NCBI RefSeq assembly: GCF_000002875.2
Contig: NC_009399.2
Span: forward strand, 174,884 to 238,883
Direction of reading: 5' to 3'
Source: Leishmania infantum JPCM5
Taxonomy: Eukaryota; Euglenozoa; Kinetoplastea; Trypanosomatida; Trypanosomatidae
Length of the DNA stretch: 64,000 nt
Each line of letters starts with the position of its first letter. The stretch's first letter is position 1. The translations under genes were made by a program, and so were the position numbers. The notes below the pieces were generated by a model. That model ran no database searches. It was not told the DNA's origin and was given only the letters and a program-made list of their open reading frames with translations. Of this stretch, positions 38,872-48,642 are shown piece by piece.

Positions 38872-40716
38872 ATGTCGCTCCCGGCGTCCGACACGACCAC
38901 CTCCGCCACCGCCTCTCCGGAGGTGCTCCTCGCTGCCTGCAAAACTGAAGCCCAACAGCTGCGCGATGCCCTGCGTGAGGGCACTCTCCGCGAAACGGGG
39001 GGGTGCAGCGGCAGCGGCAGCAGGGGCGGCACCGGTGCTGTGGCGGGGGGAGCGCTCGGGGACGTTTGGGAAGGCAAGTACCTAGTCATGATCAGAAAGA
39101 ACAGGGACCTCACAGTGCAGCTTGGCACCACACAGCAGCAGCTCGCTGCGGCGCAGAAGGCGCTGCAGGCGGCGCAAGAGAAGACGCAGCGGCTGGTCGC
39201 CGCCGTGACTGTCTCCTCACTTGGCGCTCGAGGCGCAAAGGCGGGCTCTAAGTCGGCGGCAGGAGCGGCCGGCCTGGACGACGGCTGCAACAGCAGCAGT
39301 GGCAGCAAGAGCGGTGGGGGAGGTAGTGGTGGTGAGGGGACCGCAGCAGCCTCGTCCGCTGCGGTCGCGCGCGTGTACGATAAGCTGCATCAGAAGCAGC
39401 TCGCCATGGCCGAGGTGCAGCGGGAGAACGTTGCTCTGCGCTCCCTCATTCAACGCGAAGTCGGACTTCGTGATGACACGAAGGAAGTGGACCGCCTTCT
39501 ACGCCGTGCGACTGCCGTCTCGAGCAGCGGTGGGTCAGCGGCAGCTGTTGCCGGTGGTAAGTCAGCCTCTGGCGCGGACGGGGGCGGCTGGCGTGGTCGC
39601 GCAGAAGAGATTGTTCTCCTGAAAAGCAAGCTGAAGGACGCGCAACGGGAGGTGGAGGAGATGGTCGCGGCTCAGAGCAGCAGCGAGAACGGCGCGGATG
39701 CGTGCATGGACCCGCTTTCGCTGCCCGCCTCCGTCCGCACATTCCTAAGCGCGAGTGGCGACCCCGCAGCTGAGGCTCGATCCGTTGTGACTACCACCAC
39801 TGCCCAGGTGCGTCGGCCACGCCGCGATGTCGACGATGACGCGCGCGATCGACTGAGCGCCATGCAGCAAGAGCGGGCAGCGCGGCAGCGCCAGCTTGCC
39901 GCCGACCTCTCTGAGCTACAACAACAACTGAACGAAGAGCGAATGAGATCATCGGCCCTGCAGGCGCGGACGAAGACGATGAAGTCAGAGCTTGACACGC
40001 TGCGCAGCTACGTGAACACGATTCTCGAGAAGAGCAGCACCGACGATGAACTCGTAGAGGCGTACAAGACCGAGTTGCAGCGTGCTCACGAAGAGGCGCG
40101 TCACTGGCGACGGGTAGCAGCGGACGCTCTGAAAGAAGCCGGCGGTGGCGAGACGAGTGCCGCCTTCACCGTCAGTGGTGTGCATAATGGGCTCAACAGC
40201 GCAGCAGCAGCAGCGGTGCGTACGGCACCCTATCGAAATGTCGCCGGCGATGAGAGAGCTGTCGCCGCCGATGGTGGTGATGCTGGAAACGTACGCAGAG
40301 CGCCACTGCCGTTGTCGCCACCCCAGCCTCTGAGGTCCTTCTCTAGGTCTCTGTACGAGTGGGTGTGCCAGGCGTGTGACGAGGTGCCGGAGGACAAGGA
40401 GCAGGAGCGCACTGAGCCAGCGGTAGCAGCCTCAGCGAAGCAGCTGGCAGCAGTTATGCGTCAGGCCTTCCAACATCTCGTTCTGGTCGAGCGGCACGCT
40501 GTAGCAGGAAACGACATGGAGCATGCTAGCACAGACGGCGCTAGCGCCGAGAGCGTCTTACTCAAGGAGAACGCCGCATTGAAGAAGCGCATCCGTGCAC
40601 TGTCGGCGCTGATGGAGAAGGAGCTGCAGGCGCAGCGTGTGTTGTGGGCGACCGCCGACGCAGGCGCAGGCGCGACATCATCGACGGAAACCGAAGAGAG
40701 GAAGCGCCAACAATGA
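38872..40716 (+). CDS. CCDC13-like coiled-coil protein
   Basis: 614 residues from ATG 38872 (MSLPASDTTTS), the first ATG after the acceptor-like AG at 38679. The protein is mainly coiled coil with two Gly/Ser-rich breaks (about 45-60 and 125-160). Landmarks agree in order with vertebrate CCDC13 as I remember it: KYLVMIRKNRDLTVQL near 70, an IQREVG segment near 195, WRGRAEEIVLLKSKLKDAQ at 240, then a stretch ending STDDELVEAYKTEL near 390 that parallels the DDELIDAL part of CCDC13, and LLKENAALKKRIRAL near 570. CCDC13 is a centriolar-satellite/basal-body protein needed for ciliogenesis in animals, so a basal-body or flagellar role is inferred. It lacks any enzymatic domain. Confidence in the coding call is higher than in the family name. 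Confidence 0.68.
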   Translation: MSLPASDTTTSATASPEVLLAACKTEAQQLRDALREGTLRETGGCSGSGSRGGTGAVAGGALGDVWEGKYLVMIRKNRDLTVQLGTTQQQLAAAQKALQAAQEKTQRLVAAVTVSSLGARGAKAGSKSAAGAAGLDDGCNSSSGSKSGGGGSGGEGTAAASSAAVARVYDKLHQKQLAMAEVQRENVALRSLIQREVGLRDDTKEVDRLLRRATAVSSSGGSAAAVAGGKSASGADGGGWRGRAEEIVLLKSKLKDAQREVEEMVAAQSSSENGADACMDPLSLPASVRTFLSASGDPAAEARSVVTTTTAQVRRPRRDVDDDARDRLSAMQQERAARQRQLAADLSELQQQLNEERMRSSALQARTKTMKSELDTLRSYVNTILEKSSTDDELVEAYKTELQRAHEEARHWRRVAADALKEAGGGETSAAFTVSGVHNGLNSAAAAAVRTAPYRNVAGDERAVAADGGDAGNVRRAPLPLSPPQPLRSFSRSLYEWVCQACDEVPEDKEQERTEPAVAASAKQLAAVMRQAFQHLVLVERHAVAGNDMEHASTDGASAESVLLKENAALKKRIRALSALMEKELQAQRVLWATADAGAGATSSTETEERKRQQ

Positions 40717-42301
40717 GAGAGGAGGAAAGCATCTCCTCCCTCCTTCCTCCTCCTCCCCGCCCTCTCCTGCACGCTCTGGCAGCAAGTGACTGTGCGTCGT
40801 CGGTTGTTCTTGTTCTCTTTTTCATCTTCGTGTGTTGCTGGCTGCCGCAACGGCCACGGCCTGACGTCGGCGCGTGTGTGTGGTGCGTTATGTATCGCTG
40901 CCCTTTGTGCATGTGCGTGTCTGTGACTTTGTGTGATCGTCTCACGCCTTTCTTTTCTGTGTCGGACTGCTTCTCTCCCTCTCCCTCTGTGTGTTTGTGT
41001 GTGCGTGCGTATTTTGGCCCTCCCCCGGTGGCGGCGGTGGAGCCTTGCATGCGCCCCCACCCTCCGCCTCCGCCGACTGCACGCTGAGCGTGCCGTTCGC
41101 CGTGGCGGTTGTGTGATGCGGACAATCGCAAAGGAAAGAACGAAGCAAATACAAGAAGACGCAAGACGGCCTCTTTTCCGCCTCTACGCTGCTGCATAGA
41201 TGCCATGCTGCCATAACGGCCTCAGCACACACGCACCTTCATCACTCTCCTCCTCGCACGGGGTTTGCGCCTCCTTTGCTGCGGTTTGCTTATCGCTCGC
41301 CAGAGCGCCCTTCAACTCTTCACCGCCCTCCTCTTGTCCCGTGTTCTCTGTCTCTCTCCCTTCGCGCCGTCTGACCCTTCTTTATCGATGCGCATCACGC
41401 GTGCCACCCCCCCCTCCTCTTCCCCCTCCCACCGGCACCATCACTGCCCGCCCACTTGCACGCGCCATCGGCCGATCGCTTCCGCTGGGCCTGTTGGCGG
41501 TGGAGCGGGACTACAGCTGAGCTCCCCCCTTCCTCTTGTCGCTGCTGCTGTGCCTGCTGATTACTTAGCCCACACGTCTGTAAAACGCGATACCCCTGCA
41601 CATCGACCGCGTACACGCAACACCGAGTGCCGCGGGGCAAAGTGGCTCTCTCATCACCACGACGGGGACTGAGAACCGCGTCTTTTCCTTTCGTTGGTTC
41701 TCGCGTCAAGGTCAGCGGAAGCGAAGCGTCGTGTCTTTGAGTGTGTCATAGAGAAGGCACAGCGCACCTCTCTCTCGGCCCTCTCTCGTACTCGGGCATG
41801 GCTCCATTCACCACCTCCACCCCTTGAGCACACATACGTGTTATCCCCTACTGCGTGTCGCTTGACGTCCTCCTTCTGTCTCCCCCTCTCTCGCGCGCGC
41901 ACGTGCACCTGAGTGTGCGTGTGTGTGTGTGTGTGTGTTTGTGCTGACGAGTGTGTCGGCCTCCCTCTGCTTCGTGTTTTCTTTCGTGCTCTGCCCCTTC
42001 TCGTGTTCCTATTCTCTTTTACAATACCCAGCTCCACAACACGACCGCCGCCCACACACACCCTCTCTCCCTCTCACTCTCTATGAGTGTGTGCGTGTGT
42101 GTGTGTACGTGTGTGTCCTTCTTCTTTTACGCTCATTCTTCAGCCTCGCCCTCGCGGCCTGCCCCTTTTTCGCTCGATCTGCTTGTAGGCGCGTGTGGGG
42201 CATGTACATGGCAGCACACGCCCTTCCAGAACCCCCTCGCCTTTCCAGGATTCTTGCTTGCCTCTCCGCGCCCCTCCGTATCTCTCTCTTGTCACTCAAT
42301 T

Positions 42302-42317
42302 TATATATATATATATA
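42302..42317 (+). repeat. (TA)8 microsatellite
   Basis: Eight TA units in spacer upstream of the cysteine-rich protein gene. Confidence 0.9.
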
Positions 42318-42404
42318 TGTGTATGTGTATGCCCTCTTTCTCTTCCCCATCCTCATCCTCCTCGATCTCGCCTTTCTTTCATCCGCCCCGTCTGCTGAAA
42401 AAGA

Positions 42405-42431
42405 GCGTCGCGACTCTCTCTCTTCCTGCAG
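42405..42431 (+). promoter_or_regulatory. Spliced-leader acceptor candidate for the cysteine-rich protein gene
   Basis: CT tract followed by TGCAG, AG at 42430-42431, about 227 nt before the ATG at 42659. Confidence 0.55.
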
Positions 42432-42658
42432 GGGTCTTGTTTGGTTCTTGTGGTGGTTGGTGGTTGGTGGTGGCGGTGGTGGCCGTTGCCCTCGCGCGTG
42501 TAGCAGTGCCCTCCGCACATAGATTCTGCGCACCGGGATCGTGTGCAGACGTTCTCGTGAGTGTAGTCCTGGCCTATCGTCCCATCGTAGCGCCGCTACA
42601 CGAGTAGCGAAAGCGAAGCAGTCGGTGCACACATATAGAGAGGGCTCCACCAGACGCA

Positions 42659-43657
42659 ATGACCCTCTTCCTTTCAGCGGTGCTGCCGGTCCCGATGCGA
42701 CTTGCGCCGCTTCTGCTAGGAACCCTCCTGCTCCTGACGGCGGCGGCCCGTGCGAACACCGCGGACGCGCCGTACCGGATAGCCACCCGCGCCTTTCCAG
42801 GGTGCTCCGCTTACGCCGACCACTTCCCCTACATGCAGACAGCCATCGACTGCATTGTCAAGGACCTCTGCGTTACGCGCAAGCACTGCTGCAAAAATGC
42901 GCACGAGACGGACCTCGGCAGATGCCTTGACGTAACTGCCTTTTCCTGCGACACCGCGGCGGTGTGCGCCAATTACACAGCGGCGTCCTCTAGCAGTAGC
43001 TCCAGCACGAGCCCATGGTTTCCGGAGACGCAGGATGGGGGTGCATCGCTGATGTGCTGCCACGCAGCCGCGACCACAACAGAGGCCCCTGCCGTACCGC
43101 CCCTCGACGACGGGAGCTCGGAAGAGGTGAATCACGACTCTGGCTTGCAGCCGGAATTGACGTGCGATGACACGACCTCGATTGCATGCATGGTGGTGCC
43201 GATGCTCCCGCCGACCATCCGCGCCTTCTGCCAGAATGACCTCCTGAACATGTATACGGACGCGTATCTTTACGATAACGTGCCGCGCATGTGCTGCCAG
43301 CACTTGGCCGCCGGCCCTCTCAACGGTAGCAGTGCTGAGTCCCCGAAAACTGGAAAAGTAGCGTGCGGCCTGAAATTGCTGGATCTGCCCCGCACAGGCG
43401 AGTACCACTGCTCCCTTGACATGCGCAGCACGACGAATATCTGCTGCAATGGCCGTATTGAATACGATGCAAGCAGCAGCGGCGACGCTGCAAGCGCTGC
43501 TTTGTCTGGCGAAAAACTTGTCTTCACTTACATCAGCAGCAAGTGCCTTTTCCACCTCGAGCCGAACGGCAACAGCGTCTCATCGCCGGCGATGTCGGTG
43601 GCTCGGCTGCTGACGGTGGCCGCGCTGTCGGTGATGGCTATGCACCTGTGCATGTAG
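42659..43657 (+). CDS. Cysteine-rich secreted protein, probably GPI-anchored
   Basis: 332 residues from ATG 42659; Met13 (42695) is an alternative start. A signal peptide is clear (MRLAPLLLGTLLLLTAAARA, cleavage probably near residue 32). The ectodomain has 20 cysteines, including four Cys-Cys pairs (KHCC, LMCC, RMCC, NICC), in what look like repeated C...C...CC modules. There are two N-glycosylation sequons (NYT, NGS) and a Ser run. The last ~20 residues (SVARLLTVAALSVMAMHLCM) are hydrophobic after a small-residue region (GNSVSSPA), as in a GPI-attachment signal; a single-span anchor is the alternative. The family is not recognised. A surface or flagellar-pocket location is inferred. A SIDER-like element begins only 43 bp after the stop codon, so mRNA stability control through the 3' UTR is possible. 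Confidence 0.82.
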   Translation: MTLFLSAVLPVPMRLAPLLLGTLLLLTAAARANTADAPYRIATRAFPGCSAYADHFPYMQTAIDCIVKDLCVTRKHCCKNAHETDLGRCLDVTAFSCDTAAVCANYTAASSSSSSSTSPWFPETQDGGASLMCCHAAATTTEAPAVPPLDDGSSEEVNHDSGLQPELTCDDTTSIACMVVPMLPPTIRAFCQNDLLNMYTDAYLYDNVPRMCCQHLAAGPLNGSSAESPKTGKVACGLKLLDLPRTGEYHCSLDMRSTTNICCNGRIEYDASSSGDAASAALSGEKLVFTYISSKCLFHLEPNGNSVSSPAMSVARLLTVAALSVMAMHLCM

Positions 43658-45440
43658 TGGGCCCCTCCCTTTTCCTTTCTGGTTACGGGTACTTCCAATG
43701 ATCCGTCGTGGCACGGGGAGGAGGAGGGGTACACACACACACGCACCTCTCCGTGCGGGGCAACCCCACCATCCCTGCCAAACGCCGAGCACTTACCGCA
43801 TGGGGGAGTCAGAGCGATGCATCGCTGCTGGTATCGGCGGCGAGGTCCCGGGCTGGCGTTGCGTCGGAGCAGCTTGCGAGGGTGTGAACATGTGTGTGCC
43901 ATCCATGCGATGGGCAGAGCGTCAGCGCGACTCGAGCGTATCCCATCCGGCCCTCACACTGCCTACTGGTGTGGGGCGGCTGCGTGCCACCCCCGAGGGA
44001 GGCACCAGGGGTGGCGCACTGCTGTAACGCATGTATCTACCGCTGCGTCGCGCCGCACGATGTGGGGGCCCTGTGGACAGGCCGGTCGGTGGAGGGAGGA
44101 GGGGAGGGGTGTAGCGCTTTAGATCACGTCCTGGTGGCAGAGGAATGGACACGCGCACACGTTGTGGGTGCGAGAAAGCAAAATGCGTAACGGTGCCGAG
44201 GGTTGTGTGCATGTGTCTCGCTGCTTTCGACTGCCGTGTCTTTTCTCATATATGGTGATGTAAAAGCTTGTGTGTGCGTCGGTAGCGGGGTGGGGTTGGT
44301 GGAAAGATGTTGAGGTGTGCTTCAGGTTTGGTAAAGGCGCGCATGGCAGCAGCAGTGGCATCATTGCGCTGAGGATTTAGTGTCTCCCTGACTCACCACC
44401 ATTATCATCACGAAACCCCACCATCTCTCCGAAGGTTGACGCACACAAGCAAGCACGTAGACATGCGTGTTGTCGTGGCTGCTCTGCCCCCTCCTCCTGC
44501 CGGCATAGCCACCTTCTCTTTCTATATTGGCCTTCGTTAGAAAATATCTTCAGAGCTACGCGCACGACGTCGTTCTCGCGAAGAAACAGAAGGGGGTGGA
44601 GCAGAGGCGCGCACGTGTGAGAGGTGAGATGGAGTACCTGTGCCTTTGGCGTGGCTTGTTGGATGAGGGAAGGGGTGCACCGCCCTCAACGTGCACACGC
44701 ATACATCTCACGCCAACCATCCCCTCGCCCCCGCCTTTTCGCATTCTTAGCTGCAGCTGGTTAGCTCGGCCCCTCCCCTCCCTCTCCTTCTCCCTTCTTT
44801 CCCCTCTCTCTCACCTTCCATCGGTGTTTGGAAGCGGAACGCGACATCACATGGATGCCGTCCCTCCGTCGGAAACTGTAAAAAAAAAGTCCTTCATCCT
44901 TCATTGCTATGCTTCTTGACCGGCTCGCGTCCTCCTGAGGCCAGTGTGCTCCCCCTCTAGCACGCCATGCTTGCGGAGCAGAGGGAAGAGGCGGCGCGCA
45001 CGAGTCGGGCAGCTCTGCTGCTCTGTGCGTCCTCGTATGGCAACGGCGCTATCCAGGGGCACCAGAGATGCGAACGTGTTGTTCATGCCAGAGAGGGCGG
45101 AAACTACCATGAGGCCCTCTCTTGCTTCCCTCGGTCTTTGGCTGCCTCGCCCCCCCCCTCTTGCCCCGTGTATGGGGCGTCTCAGCCCTCCTCTGCGCCG
45201 CTCTCGCACCCTGACGTGCACACACACACACACACAATCATCGCACTTTCCCTCCATCTGTCTCTTCCTAGTCTCCTGTGTCTTTGAAGAGAGCAGGATT
45301 GCAGCAGCTCTGCGCGCCCGTGCTCTTCCCTCCTCCTCCCCCACCCCCTCCCGTCGCTGCCGTGTAAGGACTGAGCAGCAGAGAAGCCGAATTCAGGAGC
45401 CGACGGCTATCTGCACCAGCGCGAGCTCAGGAGCGTAGCC
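43658..45440 (+). other. Intergenic region carrying the SIDER-like element
   Basis: After the element, 44190-45440 is ordinary spacer with A9 near 44880-44888, (CA)n at 45220-45235, and CT tracts. TCTTCCTAG ends at 45271, an acceptor candidate for the SPC3 gene. No gene is supported. Confidence 0.6.
43701..44190 (+). mobile_element. SIDER2-like retroposon remnant (copy 1)
   Basis: The first 237 bp (43701-43937) are identical by eye to 63764-64000. The right boundary is uncertain; GC-rich, non-spacer-like sequence continues to about 44190 (GTGGACAGGCCGGTCGGTGG near 44072-44091). Position in a 3' UTR and a size of about 0.5 kb fit the SIDER2 family of Leishmania, known to affect mRNA decay. 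Family assignment is from context and memory; no consensus was compared. Confidence 0.6.
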
Positions 45441-46418
45441 ATGCACTCGATGCGACAACGCTCCTGCGACATCTTTGCCTCGACTGTGTCGGCCCTACTC
45501 GTCACGGCAGTTCTAACGGCCACCTCGACGATTTTGCGAGACCTGGTGTTGCGCCCGCGTCCGCTCGTCTCGGACGTGCGTGTGTCGAGCTTCTCGCCAC
45601 TGTACCACGTGCGCAGCCCTACACTGCTGTCTCCGGAGATTCCTGATGCAGCCATCTACTATCGCCCCGACACCGGCAGCGATGGCCACAGAACCGCGGC
45701 AAAGCAGCTTCCGTCGAATATTGAGATTGTGGACACGGTGGATCGGCCTGAGGACAGCGAGGAAGATCGCCAGCGCAAGATATGGCAGCGGCAGCGCTTA
45801 CCGAAAGGCTTCAAACTCGGCATGCGCACCATCGATCGCGTCGTGCTGTACCTTTCTGGCTCGGTGGACTTCTCTCCCTGTTGGGACTGGAATACGAAAG
45901 CCATCTACGTCTCCTTTATTGCGCGCTTTCCGTCGAAGTCAGCGTCTCAGAACGACGTCGTCCTGCTCGATGCGGTACTGCGCCCGGTGTCGCTGCCAGC
46001 GAAGATTGCGCGGTTGGCGAAGTTGCGCCGCCAAGAGCGGCGAGCCGCGCTACCGGGAAGCGGCAACGAGAGAGCAACGGTGGCGGCCGGGGCCTCTCCC
46101 GCCGCGACGCAGATGTTGACGGACGAAGAGCGGCAGCAGCTCGCTGCCTTCGAGCAGGCTCTGCGCAATGTCGAACACGATCACCCCTCCGTGTATATTG
46201 ACCACATCGACAAGCGGCTCGTGTTGAACGACTCATTCAAGTACTTTGTGGACGCCTTTGACGACACCTCTCTCGGAGGCAACACGGTTGAGGTGGTGCT
46301 GCGCTACCAGGTGATGAGCTACTCCGGCTGGGCGCCCGTGCGGGAGGATGTTCTTGGGCACCAGGTAAAAGTAAAGATGCCAGCGAATGCTGTGCTGTGG
46401 AAGGCGCAACAGCGGTGA
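45441..46418 (+). CDS. Signal peptidase complex subunit 3 (SPC22/23 family)
   Basis: 325 residues from ATG 45441. One N-terminal membrane span (about residues 11-32, IFASTVSALLVTAVLTA) is followed by a lumenal domain. The family signature is visible: LSGSVDFSPCWDWNTKAIYVSFIARF at about 139-163, where the Asp-Trp-Asn core matches FDWNVKQLF of human SPCS3, then NDVVLLDAVLRP and a final beta region with NTVEVVLRYQVMSYSGWAP. SPC3 is an essential non-catalytic ER-membrane subunit of signal peptidase. The protein is much longer than yeast or human SPC3 (about 180 residues). The extra length is an insert at about 60-125 (DTVDRPEDSEEDRQRK) and another at about 187-245 rich in Arg, Ala and Gln. Similar expansions are common in trypanosomatid proteins. 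Confidence 0.85.
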   Translation: MHSMRQRSCDIFASTVSALLVTAVLTATSTILRDLVLRPRPLVSDVRVSSFSPLYHVRSPTLLSPEIPDAAIYYRPDTGSDGHRTAAKQLPSNIEIVDTVDRPEDSEEDRQRKIWQRQRLPKGFKLGMRTIDRVVLYLSGSVDFSPCWDWNTKAIYVSFIARFPSKSASQNDVVLLDAVLRPVSLPAKIARLAKLRRQERRAALPGSGNERATVAAGASPAATQMLTDEERQQLAAFEQALRNVEHDHPSVYIDHIDKRLVLNDSFKYFVDAFDDTSLGGNTVEVVLRYQVMSYSGWAPVREDVLGHQVKVKMPANAVLWKAQQR

Positions 46419-47091
46419 TGAGAGACGGCACGAGTGTTCATGACTGCCTGTCTATGTGTGTGTGTGTGTGTATGCGCGCGCGTGTGCGGGGTGAGAGATG
46501 GGCCGAGAAGCGGGCGCCAAAGTGGCTGTGATGCATTAGCCGACGTGCCACTGTCACTTGGCCCTCATTTTCTGTTGTTGTCTGCGTTGCTGTCCGCGCG
46601 TACGCATGCGTGTATGGGTAGGCAGCACACTGTGATGTTTCAGTTCTTCATCTCACCGTCGGCAGCACAACGTTCTTCAAGCACAAGCTCCTCTGTATGT
46701 GCGCGGGTGCCTCACCTGTGATAGTGTGATGGCGCTGCTCCTCGTCCTCGCCCCGCCCTCTCTGCGTGAAGAGGTTAGTGCGCGCTGCGCCGAGAGGATA
46801 TGTTTCTCCATGTATGTGCTCAGAGCTTCTCTCTTCTGTCTACCTACCCTCCCCCTTCTCCCCCGTTGGCGTCCGCTGGTTCTGCTCGCACTGGGCCCCG
46901 CTCCGGCGACGAGGCCCTGTTAACGGCCGCCACGGTCCCCATCCCCGCCATCCGGACACGGGAGCAAGCAAGCCAGCAGCCAAAACCGCGATCCCGGTGA
47001 CAGCCGCCCTTCCGCGGCTTTCCTTTCGATCCCGCATCCGCACTGTCGAGCGCTCGTGTCGCACACCGATCCCCACTCACCCACGCCAACG
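46419..47091 (+). other. Intergenic spacer
   Basis: (TG)n at 46456-46471 followed by CG-rich alternation, CT-rich sequence around 46835-46866. Nothing gene-like. Confidence 0.6.
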
Positions 47092-47799
47092 ATGCCGCGC
47101 AAGAAGAATGCGTTCATGTACTCCATCGACCCGGAGCTGTACACTCGCTCGCACGCGCCGGCCAGTACGATCGCCATGGGTATGAAGAGCTCCCAAGCCT
47201 CCTCGCTCTGCTGGGCGAATCAGGTGCAGCAGGAGGAGCGGATTCGCGAAATGTGGGGTGCGACGTACGACCCACACCACAACCGGGAAAATCGGGCTTT
47301 GCAAGCAGTGCAGCAGACGCGCGCGCGTGATGCGGCGCGGCACGAGGCGTACGTGAACCCCGAACACAACCCAGAGCTGTGCAGCATCCTGTACAAGAAG
47401 GTGCCTCCGTTCTCTGTAAGCGACGCAGCGGCGGCAACGGCGGCATCCTCGTCTCCCCAGCACCACACCACCACAGAAGCAGCTCTGGCAGGGACAGCGA
47501 CGGGCACAGGTGACCCAAGCGACAGCGCCTTCGCTCGTTCTGCGCGCTCCGTCACGCAGGAATACCTTCAGGCTCGCTGCAGGCACCACACGTTGCAGCA
47601 GCGCTACCCGAGTGGACCTGTCACCGCCGCGCAGGCTGTGGGGTGGGCGGCCGGTGCAACCGACCGGGCTTCGGCGTCGTCACTAGAGGCGTCGTCTTCC
47701 CCGTACCGCCAGGTGCGCCGTCGCCAGATCGGTGCCTATCGAAAGCCAGAGGACGATGAACACGCGTTGCTGTTCGGCTACGACTATACGCCGAAGTAG
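47092..47799 (+). CDS. Hypothetical protein (235 aa)
   Basis: ATG 47092 (MPRKKNAFMYSIDPELY); a GTG 36 bases upstream is ignored. No family recognised. Residues 1-110 look structured and well conserved in character, rich in Tyr, Trp, His and Arg (QEERIREMWGATYDPHHNREN, HEAYVNPEHNPELCSILYKK). Residues 110-150 are a Ala/Thr/Ser linker. The last ~80 contain another ordered piece ending RRRQIGAYRKPEDDEHALLF and GYDYTPK. No signal peptide, membrane span or catalytic motif is seen. Size and Tyr-rich composition would suit a small axonemal or microtubule-associated protein, but that is only a guess. Confidence 0.75.
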   Translation: MPRKKNAFMYSIDPELYTRSHAPASTIAMGMKSSQASSLCWANQVQQEERIREMWGATYDPHHNRENRALQAVQQTRARDAARHEAYVNPEHNPELCSILYKKVPPFSVSDAAAATAASSSPQHHTTTEAALAGTATGTGDPSDSAFARSARSVTQEYLQARCRHHTLQQRYPSGPVTAAQAVGWAAGATDRASASSLEASSSPYRQVRRRQIGAYRKPEDDEHALLFGYDYTPK

Positions 47800-48642
47800 G
47801 CATCTAGGGGCAGCGACGTGCGCCGCGCAGGTCTCTCCGTTGTGTCTGACGCTCGTGAGTAACTCGCTCGCTGCCTCTTGCGATGTCAGCGAAAACCTGT
47901 GGAAGCGTGCGTGTGTGTGTATGTGAGTGTGTCACGGTGTAGGTGAATATGTATGCTTGCTTCTCGTGCGATGTCTCATTACTTCTGCGACGTGCTCTCT
48001 CTCTTCCCTTCTCTTCTTGCTCTTATATGTGCTTGTGGGTGGCACAGGCACGTGTACCGCCCAGCACCACGACCCAAGCACCCTTCGCGGCTCCTCCTTC
48101 CCGTTGCCGCACGCCGGTGTGTTGCTCCCACGGCGGGGTTATCCGTCCTGCAGGGCGCCTCGTCTTCTACGCTGTGCACCACTCGATCAGCTTCACCACC
48201 CTCCCTCCCTCCCTCCCCCGCGCCTCAGAGCTCTGTCCCAAGACAGCGGCCACTACGCACTCACCGCGACAGCCCCGCACCCCTCTGTGTGTGTGTGTGT
48301 GTGTGTGTCTGTCTGTCTGGTTTCACGGGTACACACACACACGCGTCCATGAAGGCAAGAGGGGCGTAGCGATATACACGTCCCTTGCAGCTGCCACCCG
48401 CGTCGCGCTTTTACACTGCACGTGTCTTGCGGGCGGCGCCTTCTCCGCCAGCGACGCTACGCCTCTGTCTTCACTCTCGCTCCCTCTCGCTTCGTGCGGC
48501 GCACACTCTTAGACTAGATTTGTATATCCGCGACACGTACCGCCAGGACAGCGCCGCCTCCCTCCTGCCCTTCTGCCCAGTACATCAACGGGACCGGCGT
48601 GAGGAGATCATGCGCGTCTTTGTGTGGCTCTAGTATCGCCTC
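47800..48642 (+). other. Intergenic spacer
   Basis: Holds (TG)n at 48284-48308, CT-rich tracts, and an acceptor candidate AG at 48511-48512 after GCGCACACTCTT. No gene supported. Confidence 0.6.

Larger units (their letters stand above)
40717..42658 (+). other. Intergenic spacer
   Basis: CT-rich sequence with (TG)n at 41917-41938 and 42085-42116, and (TA)n at 42302-42317. A good acceptor tract (CTCTCTCTTCCTGCAG) ends at 42431. Multiple short frames encode low-complexity sequence only. Confidence 0.6.
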
